Below are positions 25,501 through 37,919 of a stretch of 64,000 nt of DNA, piece by piece (the first letter of the stretch is position 1; every line of letters begins with the position of its first letter). A model generated the notes under the pieces. It was given only the letters and a program-made list of their open reading frames with translations, had not been told where the DNA came from and searched no databases. Made by a program: the position numbers and the translations under genes. Source of the DNA: Trichoplax sp. H2 (Eukaryota; Placozoa; Uniplacotomia; Trichoplacea); assembly GCA_003344405.1 (NCBI GenBank), contig NOWV01000062.1, positions 62,001-126,000 of the forward strand, read 5' to 3'.

Positions 25501-28500
25501 CATAAGTTACAGTATAACTTTGGAAATATGGGTTACAGACGTAATATTGTTTACTGCTACTTTATTGACTGTGAATCTTTATTAAAGTTATTATTGATCG
25601 TATTTATTATAGCATTACAGTCATCAAAGATACAACGGTAAAATTTCGATCTATTAAACAATTAACTAGCATCTACTTGGATGCATCAAGGATAAGTTAA
25701 ATGGCCAGTTTAGATTCCAATAGGAATACAATCGTTTCTGTAATTTCAGTTGTATTGAAAGATGCAATAATTAGGGTAATCTACAGTAGGATATATTCGA
25801 CTTAAAATGTCATCGATGCTCGCTTTCGAAGTTAATTCGTAATAGTATTAAGGAATTGACAAAATATTTTCAAAATATTATTTATCTGTATATTAGTTAA
25901 AAAGAGATTTAAATAGACATAATCAGCTATCTAGAACACTTAAACCATCATCTAAAAAATAGGTGTAATTCAATTTTATATACTGAATGTCACGGGAACT
26001 GGACAATTCTATTTGTTGGCAATATAGTTGCTACTTTAGCTGTTATGGAGTCGTGAAAAAAATACTTCTTTTATGCATGTTATTTGCTTAGGGCATAATC
26101 TCAGTTCGAGTTAAAATAAGGGGACCAAATTTTTATTCTATCTATGTATAGAAGAGAATAACATCCATGTTCAAGATAGCTATTGAGATCATTGGTTAAA
26201 ATACATAGCAAATCCTTGCTGCACAGTTTAATCGAGATTCGAAACCTGAATGCTCTAGAAGCATACCATTTTAAAACCATTTTAAAACCATTTTATAAAT
26301 GCATGTCTTGAGTATGGCCATTTCTTAGATAGCTGTCTTCCTCTTCTTCTTCTATTGTCTATTCACAACCGAAAATAAAAGATTTTTTCTTTACATTTAA
26401 ATTCTTTTCATACTACAAGTATTGCTTTGAATGTTATTCTTTGCTAACAACAGCAATTTTACTATACAATCGTTAATGGCACTTTCAATGTCGTACTTGG
26501 AAGTGATTACAACATCATGCCTTCAAGTTTCAAAGTCCATTTCTCATTCGCTACCCTTGATAACATCGAACTAATTTACAAATCAGAAACTTTTTGAATT
26601 GACGTTAGTATGCTTGCAAGGCAATGGTAGAACCATGTTAGATGTTAATGAAACTGAAGTCAATTTAATTTTTCGCATGGATTCCAATGAAACTAGAATA
26701 GAAATACAGCCTTTTTTTTTGGTACATAGCGGAAGTGATTCACTCTATAAGGAGTATGAAAAATTATTTACCATCATCAAAGCATGAAGGACTGTTTATT
26801 TATAGTCGTCTATAAATTGAATGTAGGAAACTTTAAAAAATGAGTGTAAAGAGAAAAAAATGGATAAGTTTGTTATATTCTACTTTAAATCCTTTTAACA
26901 TGGTGCGATTAAATTAAATTGTTCTATAAGGAGTATAAAAAATTATTTACCATCATCAAAGCATGGAGGACTATTTATTTGTAGTCACCTGCAAATTGAA
27001 TGCAGGAAACTTTAAAAAATGAGCGTAAAGAAAAAATAATGATAGGTTGTTATATTCTCCTTTAAATTTTTTAACATGGTGCGATTAAATTGAATTATTT
27101 ACCTATAGAACTCCTATATCGCTTTATTGGCGTTGCTAATTAATGAAAATAGTAATATAGAATTGATATGATTTTACAAAGCTTCACTTGTTACGTCTTA
27201 ACTAATGTTAATTAAGGTGTGTTGCACCTGTTTTACACATGATAAATTTAAATGTCCTTCAACAGCCAACAACAATCTAATTACTGTAATCATGATAGCT
27301 ATAGATGCTAAAAAATTAAAGTCTAACTTGGACGCAATAACATTTAACCCCTCTAAATCGTACTCATCATTCGATATAATATCATCTTTACAATGACAAG
27401 TGCATTAATCCAATAGTTTAGTTAATATTAAAAATAGGCGTCCATCACTAGAAAGGAATTAATTTAAGATTACACTTTTCAGATCGTCCTTTGAGTGTCG
27501 ATCAATACCCATACGTTTAGGACTTTCTTTGCTTTTTTTCATACTTGTGAGCTTATCTTGGAGTATCGAACAGATCATGCACATTTTGAATTTATAACTT
27601 TTATTATGCTTTACTGGTTTCCTTTATGACTGTATGGTTAGTACATTTATAGAATTCAATGTAGTAAATTAAAATAGATGAGATCCATTTACCGTACTAG
27701 TGTTGTACATTTAGCGGTATTTAATTGAATGATATTTAATTAACGGAAATATGGATATTGAATGATACATGTGAGCAGTTATTAGTCTGCGTTCGATTTA
27801 TCTTATACTTGTATAATTTCTTGTAAATTCTTTACTGAACCACTAATTTTTAGTACAAAAATTTAACATTAACCATTTTGTGTCATCACTTACAAGCAAT
27901 GATAACCTGTGCATGAATAGAATTACTTCTAATGATATTTCTTAATCAATACTACTTACTCTGTATCTAGCGGTATTCTTTTCGCTATCTTCTACTGAAT
28001 TGAACTAACCCATATAAAGTTTTAAAAAACGATTAAATTACGTGACCGATTCGTTTACACTAGTTATATCTGTTTGATATAGTTTATTAGAATTAGTTGT
28101 ACTATTCCCTGATATTGGAATAAATTTTATTGAATAAGAATTTTCACATTTCTAAAATCAAGTTGACTGTGGCTCATTATTCATGGGTACCAAGGCTAAT
28201 GACTACCCATTCTGGTATTTAGCTGTGCTTTATAAAGTTTGTCTATTATCTTTTCATTCAAAAAATAGGATCTTAAAAATGATATCTCCGAACTTACGAA
28301 AGATATGGAGGTATTGGAAGCTACTTTTACGGAAAGGTATGCCAAATATCATGCAGTATATGAGTAAATGTAGGAAAATTCAATTTATAGTGAATAACCT
28401 TACTATTATTAAGAATATTAACGGATTATCGAATTCGGTCACTCACCTACAGTGATAGTAAAAATAGTGCAAGAGCAAGTGAATTACACATTGGAAGGAA

Positions 28501-30795
28501 AAAATTTAATATGTCAGCACCGAAGGTAATCCCAACAAATTAGTTGGCCATGTTATAGAAATGTTATTTTGGCCAAGTTCTAGTGAATTAATTGTTATTG
28601 GGTGACTTTTTAAAAGTCAGAAAGATTTGATATCGTAATGGCTATATTAATACATAATAATTGATACTAACATGAAATCGGTATATACACGTAGGGTATC
28701 GATTATTTAGAATCTGCTGGATTATTAAATCATACCTGTCAAGATATTGCGCAGTTTTTAAGTAAAATGGAGGGCCTTAGTAAAATACAGATTGGAGAGT
28801 ATTTGGGAGAGAAGTAAGTTACTATCGGTCATACTGTATATTGTAAATATTAACTTAACGGAATTACTCACAGCGATATAATTTCATTGTTTTATCTATA
28901 TTATCTAGTTGTAAAGAATCTGTCATACTGACAGTAGTACATTATTATTATTATATTATTATTATAGCAAAGAATTCAACTTAAAAGTTCTGAATGAATT
29001 TGTTCGTATACATGTCTTTTCGAATTTGTCCTTGGTAGATGCATTAAGGTTAGTTAACATTTGTCAAGGGATTTATATGTGACAGTTTTATTGTACTGTT
29101 TGGTGAAGAAATTTCTATCGTTATCTTTAAATCTAACTACTTCTCGTAGGCAATTATTGGCTAGCTTTCGTCTACCTGGGGAAGCTCAAAAGATTGATAG
29201 AATGATGGAATGCTTCGCCCAGCATTATTGTACTAGTAATCCTGGCGTATTTACAAATTCTGGTAGGAACTATCAAAATTAAAATTTTAAAAATAGCCTC
29301 TTTTATGTATTATTGCCATATGTAATAAAAGTACTATATATAATAAAGCAAATTAAATCTATCAGTTACTCTGGTTGCTGTCGTAATTATTAATCTATCA
29401 CTTTCAATCTCTTATAGACACTTGTTATGTAGTGTCCTTCTCAGTAATTATGCTCAATACGACCTTGCATAATCCAAGTGTCAAAGAAAAGGTAGGGGAC
29501 ATTTTATGACGTTATTAATCTATACATTTATCATTTTCAACGCGTCCCGAGAGCTTTATTGTCAACATTTTATTAATTCCTGTTCGCTGTACTAGACGAC
29601 ACTTGAGCAATTTATTTCTATGAATCGTGGTATCAATAACGGTGGCGATCTTCCCAGAGAGCTATTAGTCGTAAGTTTACGTTCTATTACTGTGATTAAA
29701 GAACCACTATTTAAAAACAGTTGGAATCTGTACAAGAATTTATTGTTTGGTTTCATTAAAATTAGACTTTGTTTGAAGATATTAAAAGTAAACCATTTAA
29801 AATACCAGAAGATGACGGAAGTGATTTAACTTATACGTTTTTTAACCCTGATCGAGAGGGTTGGCTTGTGAAAGAAGGTACTTTTACGTTCTGTCATTCA
29901 TAAATAAATTTCTACTATTTTTTGTTCTTAAATAAAACTAATGTAAGCAATAAGTCTATTTTAATGGCATATATCTTTTCTACTGCTAACTATCTTTATA
30001 GGTGGTAATTATAAGTCATGGAGGCGTAGATGGTTTATTTTAACGGATAATTGCCTATATTATTTTCGAAATACAACGGTAAGGAGCCGCGCAAGTAATA
30101 AATATATTTCTGTAATACTAGATGTACTAGTAATCAAGCAAGTAGCTCCAGTATTGAATTAATTTAGACAATCGGTGATAATGATGAAAAAATTTTTCCC
30201 TACTTTGTATAATATTGATTGTATTATACGGATATCATTTATATTTCAGGATAAAGAACCACGCGGTATTATACCTTTAGAGAATCTAAATGTTCGCGAT
30301 TGTCCGGATTCTAAGCGCCCCGTAAGTAAATAAAATATTTATTTTCGTAAATTTACTACAATGTTCAATGTTATCCCATACTAAATTAATGTTATTATTT
30401 TAGTTCTGTTTTGAAATTTTTTCCTCGGGGGTTATTAAGGCTTGCAAAACTGATTCTGATGGTCGTGTTGTAGAGGGTATGTGATTCAACTGTTTCTAAT
30501 ACAGAATTTCCGTTGTTGACTATTTTCTTAACAGTCTATATCTTGATGATATTGTAGGTAATCATAGTGTTTATCGTATTGCTGCTTCGAATGTTACTGA
30601 AAAAGATGAGTGGATGAAATCTATTCAGTAAGTAACGAATAAAGCGCATAAATAATAAAACCAAAATGAATAAGATTATACTAATAAGCACTAAAATAAT
30701 CTTTTTTTCACTACTATATTAGAGCTAGTATTAGTAATGATCCATTTTATGAAAAATTGCGTGCTAGAAAAAAGAAGGCTTCTAATGCATCTTAA
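22584..30795 (+). CDS. CYTH: cytohesin (Sec7-PH Arf guanine nucleotide exchange factor)
   Basis: Activates Arf GTPases at phosphoinositide-rich membranes. Exons: 22584-22644 (tentative), 25048-25121, 28269-28336, 28453-28525, 28695-28813, 28968-29048, 29150-29262, 29418-29491, 29596-29670, 29766-29877, 30002-30078, 30250-30321, 30404-30476, 30558-30627 and 30723-30795. Together they keep frame for 404 residues (human cytohesins about 400). Order: coiled coil with a heptad-like pattern around residues 20-70; Sec7 domain from GRKKFNM through [14 protein letters not shown], whose E is the catalytic glutamic finger, and [14 protein letters not shown] domain with [19 protein letters not shown]; polybasic tail [11 protein letters not shown]. 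The first loop of the PH domain has two glycines, the form with high PIP3 affinity in vertebrates. Exon 1 joins in phase but uses a GC donor, so the 5' end is less certain than the rest. Confidence 0.94.
22725..24450. repeat. degenerate repeat array, period about 200 bp, in cytohesin intron 1
   Basis: A consensus containing AAGTTGTCAAAGTCCAGC, ATCTCATTC, TTTGTCGTACTTTCGTC and GGCATTCCTTGATGAGTGCC recurs near 22803, 22990, 23204, 23378, 23576, 23787, 24010 and 24360. Divergence between copies is high and spacing varies (about 180-350 bp), so the array is old. It fills most of the first half of the proposed first intron. Confidence 0.8.
26744..27100. repeat. tandem duplication, period 189 bp, in cytohesin intron 2
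   Basis: A block beginning TCTATAAGGAGTAT at 26744 is repeated from 26933 with few changes. Both copies include TTTACCATCATCAAAGCATG and TTTAACATGGTGCGATTAAA. It lies in the 3.1-kb intron between cytohesin exons at 25121 and 28269. No function is apparent. Confidence 0.85.
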
Positions 30796-33700
30796 AGTCA
30801 TGGCCTTGCTAACAATTTTAGTCATAGGCTCTCAATAATTTGATTGTATCTTAAAAAGTTTATTCTGTGGATGTAACAGTATCATCTGCATGCGTGTGAT
30901 AATACTCTTACTTCAGCGTGTGCGTGATAGGAAAAAAATTGGCACATTTTCATGCTCGATTATATAGCAATTACTGTCAACCGTTAACCGCCTTATAGTT
31001 AATCACATAGAAAATAATCTTGTAGTTTTAATACTATTATATCTGATTGGTTCTATTTATAAGCTGTAAGTTTGGCCATTCGTTGTCGATTTATCTATAC
31101 AATTGTAGTTGATCGACTTGTGCTACTGGTTGTTTCTATAGTTATGTAAAATATTGCTATTATATTCCATAATTAATTGCCGTGGTCATATTAATTTTTC
31201 GTAATTTTGCAAATCCTGCTTTATACTTTACCCTTCAGAATTCGTTAATTATTGGATATTATTTGCTGCAACTATTGGCATCTTTACCAAATTTTTTTAA
31301 AATTTCATTTCGTTTTGTATTTCACTTGGAACAGTATTTATCAGCAAATATTAACAAGGTAGTAATAGTAATTATGATAGATCAAGTCATGTTACTGTTG
31401 CTATAATTGATGGCAGCCATTACAAATTTATGAACAGATTTTTTCGATACTTATTGGTTAATAACTGGTCTCTAATTTGATTAATCCTATTGAAAAATTT
31501 CTATTACAACGGTTACATTTTTCTTGATTTCACTCTGAACGATTTAAATGAATTATGTAAACGGATATTGTAAATTTTGGTTTATTATTGTAATTATAGA
31601 CTGTACAGTATTAGCGATACAGTTAATAGATGTAGCTTGAATATTTGAAATTTAATGAAACATTGTTCTTCGATTCTCCGATTTTATACTGAGATATTTT
31701 ATCTGATGATAGTGCTAATAAATGAATGTTTTTATTTACACTAATATTATACTGTCTTAGCAATCTGTTATTAGCTGCAAGTAACAAATTTATTGAAATT
31801 TTCCTGAATAAAACGGTATCTTTTTGTTGATTTTAACACAATTATGGAATTGAAATGGGTATTAGGTTTTATAAGGTAATGAGAAATAATAAATAATAGC
31901 AACTTCGCATGTGTGAGGTGAAAAGGGATTCTTTTGGTAATAACATTTTTTAGTAATTTTCAAACAGTCATCTACAGTATACTGTACGAGTTGGAAGTAA
32001 TGGACTTGGGTTAGTGTTGCGTATGTAAACAAAACATGTAATATTAGCAAAATATTTAATTTGAGATGTTGTAAAAATAAAAATTGGGAACTACAGTATC
32101 ATTACCCGTAAATATGTTGGTAAATATACTGTATACTTCATTTAAGCAGTTAAGCAGTAGATAGAAAGACGCAAGGCATACTGCTTTATAAAATGATAAT
32201 TGCTTAAAAGGATACATTATGTATGATTTGCTGGTAAGGTCTGTAGTTCTATCGGCTTGGCCCTCTTTGGATGTTACAAAGGAATGGATTGATAGCTAAT
32301 CTATGATTGCTTTATTGGATCGTAGATCGCGATAAAGTTGATCGGTAACATAGCACTAGCGTCACGATAGCATGGATGATTTTAGATTTCGCGGTGGCAT
32401 TTTTTTGTTAATTAAGGAACTGCGCTCCTCTTTACTGTTCTATTAAAAATGCATGGAGTACTAAATCTACGCATTTAGGTATGCTGCACTAGTATTTCTT
32501 GTTGCTAATTCATTGCCGCAGTCCGCAACCGATGTTGGATTTGGTGATGGTATTTTTACGGAATTGTACACCTGTCTACAGCCTAAGTAAAAAATGCTGA
32601 TGAATCAATGATCCATGCAGGGCTGCTTTAAAATCCCTTACCCAGAAAACGTTATTTGCATGGAATACTAAATCTATACGCCCAATTCGTTATACTGTAC
32701 TGTGGTAGTGTCGACTATCGACTGTTGGTCATTAAGTCAATACACTGTTAACAATGCGTGACTAATTTTCGATTTGGTGATGGTATTTTTCTTTTTTGGA
32801 TTAGAAGATTCGTACTCCGCGTTCTTGCCTTGTGTAAAAGATTCTATACGCTCAATTCGTTATACTATACTGTGGTAGTATCGACTATCGACTGTTGGTC
32901 ATGAATTAAGTTAAATACACTGTTAACAGTGCGTGACTAATTTTCGATTTGGTGATGGTCTTTTTCTTTTTTGGATTAGAAGATTCGTTCTCCTCGTTAT
33001 TGCCTTGTGTAAAAGATTCTATGTACTTACACCATAGGTCTGTCATTAATAATAAGATTACAAGCAATGTTAACTTGTCTTGAAAAGACTGATTGCCTCT
33101 TGCGATAGCAATTGCAGTTCTGTATACCTGTATAAAAGAGATGTCGAAAATTGAATTGACAATTTACGCTATAGTCTACAGGCGTGATATGCCTTCAACG
33201 ACATCTTTTAAACACATTTTTCGATGTCAATATCTCATATTGTACATGCACAAGCGACTGCCATTACACTAAACGATTCGCCTGTACCATCGCCACATCT
33301 CCCATACTTTGGGATAGTTATAGCTTAGCGATATCATGAATTAAGACGGTAAACTCAGGATTAAATATAGTTCTACCTTCAGCAGACAATACTAGCAAAA
33401 CGTTGCAATAGTGTTCTTGTTGCATGGTAACGCACCGAGCTCTAGGCAACTGCATAACACGTTAGGCATAATAATGGACTGTCATGTTGTGCTATTAGCA
33501 TAAAATTCCTCTTGACTTATGATAATTAATTAACCTTAATATTATTCACGACTTTGACCTCCATTTTACTGTCAACATCATACTAATTGGCATTTTGTAG
33601 CTTATGACCTCACTTGGTCTATTTGTTTATACAGTGTTAGCGTTCGCGTTAGGCTTAGGGTGTATAGTACTGATCGCGTACGTATAAATTCTCCAGGCAG

Positions 33701-33989
33701 AGATCAATACTTGCTAATTAATAGTGGGATTAAGTTGGGCGTGCTTCTTTTTTGGGGGAGCATCTTTCTCGATCATCTGGCAATCCTGTGAAAGCGGTCA
33801 TTTCAAGAGTAAATTCTACTCTACTCGTTGTGTACGTGTATATTCCTCTGCAGAAATGATATTAGATTACGTGGATGTAAAAATCGATAGATATTTTACG
33901 ATTGAATTTCCTAATCTATTCTGTATCTTGATATGATTAGGCCTTAAAAATTTCTCCTCACCAAACTACTAGTACCGTGCGAACACGAT
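30796..33989. other. gene-free interval, cytohesin to galactokinase
   Basis: A 3.2-kb interval in which I recognise no exon. It contains the cytohesin 3' region and a 170-bp duplication at 32674-33022. The last few hundred bases should include the galactokinase promoter. Confidence 0.5.
32674..33022. repeat. tandem duplication, period 170 bp
   Basis: The copy starting CTATACGCCCAATTCGTTAT at 32674 is repeated from 32844. Shared words include GTGTCGACTATCGACTG (GTATCGACTATCGACTG in the second copy) and TTTCGATTTGGTGATGGT. A more diverged third copy may lie at about 32450-32600, where GGATTTGGTGATGGTATTTT reappears. Confidence 0.85.
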
Positions 33990-36354
33990 ATGGCTGTCGA
34001 TATTATTTTTGAACGGGCTTGCAAAACATTCCAAAGCAAATATCAACAAAAGCCAACAGTAGCTGGCTGCGGCCCAGGAAGAGTAAATCTAATCGGAGAA
34101 CATACTGATTACAATGATGGATTCGTCTTTCCTATGGTACCAACGGCATTATGATTGTAGAACTGACATGATCAATTTGCTATTTCGTTACTTAACTTTA
34201 ATGGATTGATATGGATGTTTTACCTCTTGCTTGAAATTATAAAGTGTGTTGGATATAGAATGATACATCCATTTTTTTTTTTTTTTGAACCTCCTGCATT
34301 TTATTAATCACAAAGTACTCCCCATCTTGATTACTGTACTGTACTTTAATTGATCAAAGCTAAATGACTCTGTAGTATTATCGTGCTAATTAAGAGACAT
34401 TAAAGCAGATTCACTTATGTTGATGCAGGCATTGCAAGACGCAACGGTGGTTGTTGGCAGACTATCGGCGAGAAATGAATGTCGTATTACAACGATAGCT
34501 GAACGAGCTGATCTTCCCCATGAGGTTGAATTTTTACCCCATAGTAAAGATCAACCGTTACAGCCTGGTAAACCTTCTTGGGCCAACTATGTGAAAGGAG
34601 TGATTGCAAATTATCCAGGTCCGGTACCATCTTTCGATGCTGTGATTGCAAGCTCAGTACCCCTTGGAGGTGGTTTATCCAGTTCTGCTTCACTGGAAGT
34701 TGCCTTTTTCACTTTTCTACAACAGCTGGCACCTACTCCCAATCCCATCGATGATAAAGATAAAGCACTGGCGTGTCAAAAGGCGGAACATGATTTTGCT
34801 AACATGCCTTGTGGTATTATGGATCAATTTATATCTGTTATGGGAAAAGAAGGTAAAGCGTTGCTCATTGATTGTCGATCACTGGAAACTCGTTTAGTGG
34901 CGATGAATGATCCAAATATAGTTGTACTAATCACCAATACCAATGTCCATCATGAGCTGACTGGTAGTGAGTATCCATCGCGTCGTCGCCAATGTGAAGA
35001 ATCAGCTAAATTGCTGGGCAAAAAGAGCTTACGAGATGTCACCATGGAAGAACTTAAAGGTAAGTTCCACATCTTCTAAATCGCTCTGGTCTTTTTTTTT
35101 CATTTTGCCCAGTAGTATCTTACGGGCTATTAATATCGCCTGTTTTTATTTGACATAGTAGTTTTGTTTAATGCAACAACAGTAGATAAACCGTGTGCTG
35201 TAAAGGCACTTCTCAGTTGAGAGTACAACATGAAGGATTTAATAGTTAAGCGAGCTTGCTGATTGCCTCTAACTATGCTACTAGATTTCTCATTTAAGAA
35301 TGTTTTGTACTCGTATATTAATGACCGTGGAGTAAGGGAAATGATTTTTATGTTGCCTTATATTGCCTTACTACAGAAGCTCAAAGTCAATTTACTGACC
35401 AAGAAATGTATCGCCGCGCTCGCCATGTCGTTTCTGAAATCATCCGCTGTGAGCAAGCAGCAAGAGCTTTAGAAAATAGTGATTTTGAGACGTTTGGAAC
35501 ATTGATGGTGCAGAGCCATGAATCATTAAGGTAATCGTCTTATCCACTACTCAAGCTGCAACATTTATCCGAATCTGTTACAGGATTCGTAAGCATTGCC
35601 GTAATTTGGATGTGTATTAATTGTACCCATCATGGGTTAAAGTCTTGAAGTTGTATTTATTCTACTGCTGGTCGAATCAATCTGTAATATTTGCTTCCAC
35701 TATCTGGAGTTGAGTATTTACATTGTGATGATAATCAGCCACTTTATACTAGGGATAATTTTAAAGTTAGCTGTCGTTAATGAAGATTGTATTCATTCTA
35801 CTGCTAGTCTAACCAATCTTGCTACCACTGTCTGTACTTGAGTATTTAGATTGTGACAATCAATCACTTTAGACTAGGGAAAATTTTGAAGTTTGTTACC
35901 CTGAGTAAAGATCGTATTCATTCTACTGCTAGTCTTATAAATCTATCCTATTGCTACCACTGTCTCTAGTTAAGTATCTAGATTGTAACAATCCATCATT
36001 TTAATACTAGGGATGATTTTGAAGTTAGCTGTCCTGAGCTAGACACTGTCGTCAAACTAGCAATGGAAGTAGACGGCGTATACGGATCGCGTATGACTGG
36101 TGGTGGCTTTGGTGGCTGTTCTGTTTCTTTAGTGGAGAAAAAAGCAGTAGAAAGAGCTATAAAACATATTAAGGTAGACACTTAAATCATATTGCAAAAG
36201 CCATTGGCTGTATAGAGCACATATAGACTATATTTTAGGTGATGATAATAACATTCTAACTGTGATTATCTCTTAGGCTGGCTACAGTAATGCTACCTGT
36301 TTTACTACGCTTGCCGGTGATGGTGCAAGACCGATATCTATACCAGATCAATAA
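33990..36354 (+). CDS. GALK1: galactokinase
   Basis: Cytosolic GHMP-family kinase that phosphorylates galactose at C1 with ATP, the first committed step of the Leloir pathway. Five exons (33990-34136, 34429-35059, 35377-35530, 36011-36173, 36277-36354) join in frame to 390 residues (human GALK1 392). Visible signatures: [20 protein letters not shown] near residues 30-50 (galactokinase signature), [14 protein letters not shown] (GHMP ATP-binding loop), CGIMDQFIS with the catalytic aspartate, and [16 protein letters not shown] near the C-terminus. Length and the strict galactokinase signature argue against GALK2, mevalonate kinase or homoserine kinase. The third intron contains tandem copies of its own 3' boundary (see the separate entry). 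Start: the only ATG in frame upstream of the signature, giving a normal N-terminal length. Confidence 0.96.
35661..36045. repeat. tandem copies of the intron 3 / exon 4 boundary of galactokinase
   Basis: Three units of about 125-136 bp start with TCTACTGCT at 35661, 35797 and 35922. Each runs through a polypyrimidine/branch region to an ACTAG acceptor followed by a version of the first bases of exon 4. The true acceptor is at 36010/36011. Decoy acceptors with matching sequence lie after 35752 and 35877. Read in the spliced frame, the decoys encode DNFKVSCR and ENFEVCYPE in place of DDFEVSCPE, and each then meets a stop codon. Confidence 0.9.
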
Positions 36355-37840
36355 ACAGATTTATCATTTTTGCTACAAATCCTTCATGCACCCATTAACA
36401 TTGAATACGTTGTTTCTGAAATTATAATTTTTAAGCAAAAATCAACGACTGAATATTGGCGTTACGACAGTAAGAATTTAGTTCCATAATTAGAATATAT
36501 CTTTTAGGTCAATTTAGCTGTTGCCGTCAATCAAGGACTGATTTATTTGCGTTACCACCGTCAAAATTTAGCTTCATAATAATGAGAGTATGCCTTACTA
36601 TAAATCTATATTTGGCTACTGTCCTAGTTAATATTGTAGTCTTGAACATTTGTATATTAGAATGTCATTTATAATTTTCAGAATAGTATCACAATTTCTG
36701 GTTTACAAGTTTCATCAATTACGTATTATTTAGTAGATATAAAGCATCATTTTCCATGCGATGTTGTAAGAATAAAACGCGATATTGATGATTCCCTTGC
36801 TTTCTATGGGTATTCCAATCTTAAAAGAGTGTGTCTATTTGGTGTAAGAAAAATGCAAGCACTGGATGCTTGTTGGAGCAATGTTATGTTAAATTTTTGT
36901 GCAAATTATACCTGATAGTCGATCTTGTAAAGATGCATGAACTGCAGTAGAAATTACCTTACTGTGCTCTGTTAGAAAGCGTGATTCTATGCATCTTTAA
37001 CGGTTCATGTATATGTATTAGCATGGATTACTAAACTGCCGAGAATTTATACTTCCTAATCGTTAATGTATCAATGAGCTATATTAGTGGACGGATTTTA
37101 CGGACCAATTGACTTGTAAACCCATAATATAAAGGGTAAATGAGCTCTCTTAAAAGGTCTCAGTTACACTATTTAAACACTAATGATCAATTAGATCGAC
37201 TAAACTACCGAGAATTTACAGTTCCTAATCGATATTGTATCAATTAGCCATGTTAGTTGATCGATTTACTAACCCAATTAACTATTAAACCTATCATAGA
37301 AAGTGTAATTGAGCTCTCTTAAAAGGTCTCAAGTTACATTATTTAAACACGAATGCATTTCAAAAAATACTATACGTAGAATCTCAATTTAGGCCGATTT
37401 CACTATACCAGTTTTAACAAATTTCTATTACTGTATATGCTGCAGAGCCGGCGATAAAAACTTAAGACTTGATTCAGTTAGAAGGACATTGAACTATGGC
37501 CTACTTACTATAATGATGCATGCAGCAGAGGTAGAATATCAGAGTAGATTTACGCGAGCTAAGGTTCGTGCTAACAGATCGCATTACCACTAGACCTGAG
37601 AAAGGTTCGGTTAAAACTTGATGAATACGCGTAAACATAAAAAGAATTATTATAAATGTACTGTACATTGGATCCGCATTAGCGACTTAGCATGCAAGTG
37701 ATCAAGGATATGTTACATTATCCGATGGTCATCACTGGATAATAGTATACGTAGTTGAACTAACTTGGAGACGATCATACCGAAATGGTACGGCAATCCA
37801 TTCGATTGTGAAGACACACTGAAATATTAATCTTAATTCT
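36355..37840. other. intergenic, galactokinase to RPS2
   Basis: No gene was recognised between two convergent genes. A tandem duplication occupies 37031-37354. A short tRNA-like stretch on the minus strand near 37540-37640 was considered and not accepted. Confidence 0.5.
37031..37354. repeat. tandem duplication, period about 169 bp
   Basis: The block from CTAAACTGCCGAGAATTTA at 37031 is repeated from 37200. The copies share GAGCTCTCTTAAAAGGTCTC and ATTTAAACAC near their ends and differ by about one base in six elsewhere. Not coding. Confidence 0.85.
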
Positions 37841-37842
37841 CT

Positions 37843-37848
37843 TTTATT
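37843..37848 (-). promoter_or_regulatory. candidate polyadenylation signal of RPS2
   Basis: TTTATT on the plus strand is AATAAA on the minus strand, 72 bp beyond the RPS2 stop codon. A short 3' UTR of this size is usual for ribosomal protein genes. Inferred from position. Confidence 0.5.
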
Positions 37849-37919
37849 GGCACCGAAATTATAAAGTATACATGAAGGAAAACATTAGTCATCCTTTTCA
37901 TGAGGGTATTACGTATTGA

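Noticed and set aside
26599-26787. Possible nested gene in the cytohesin intron
   Set aside because: 62 codons without family resemblance, overlapping the start of a tandem duplication; no flanking exons seen.
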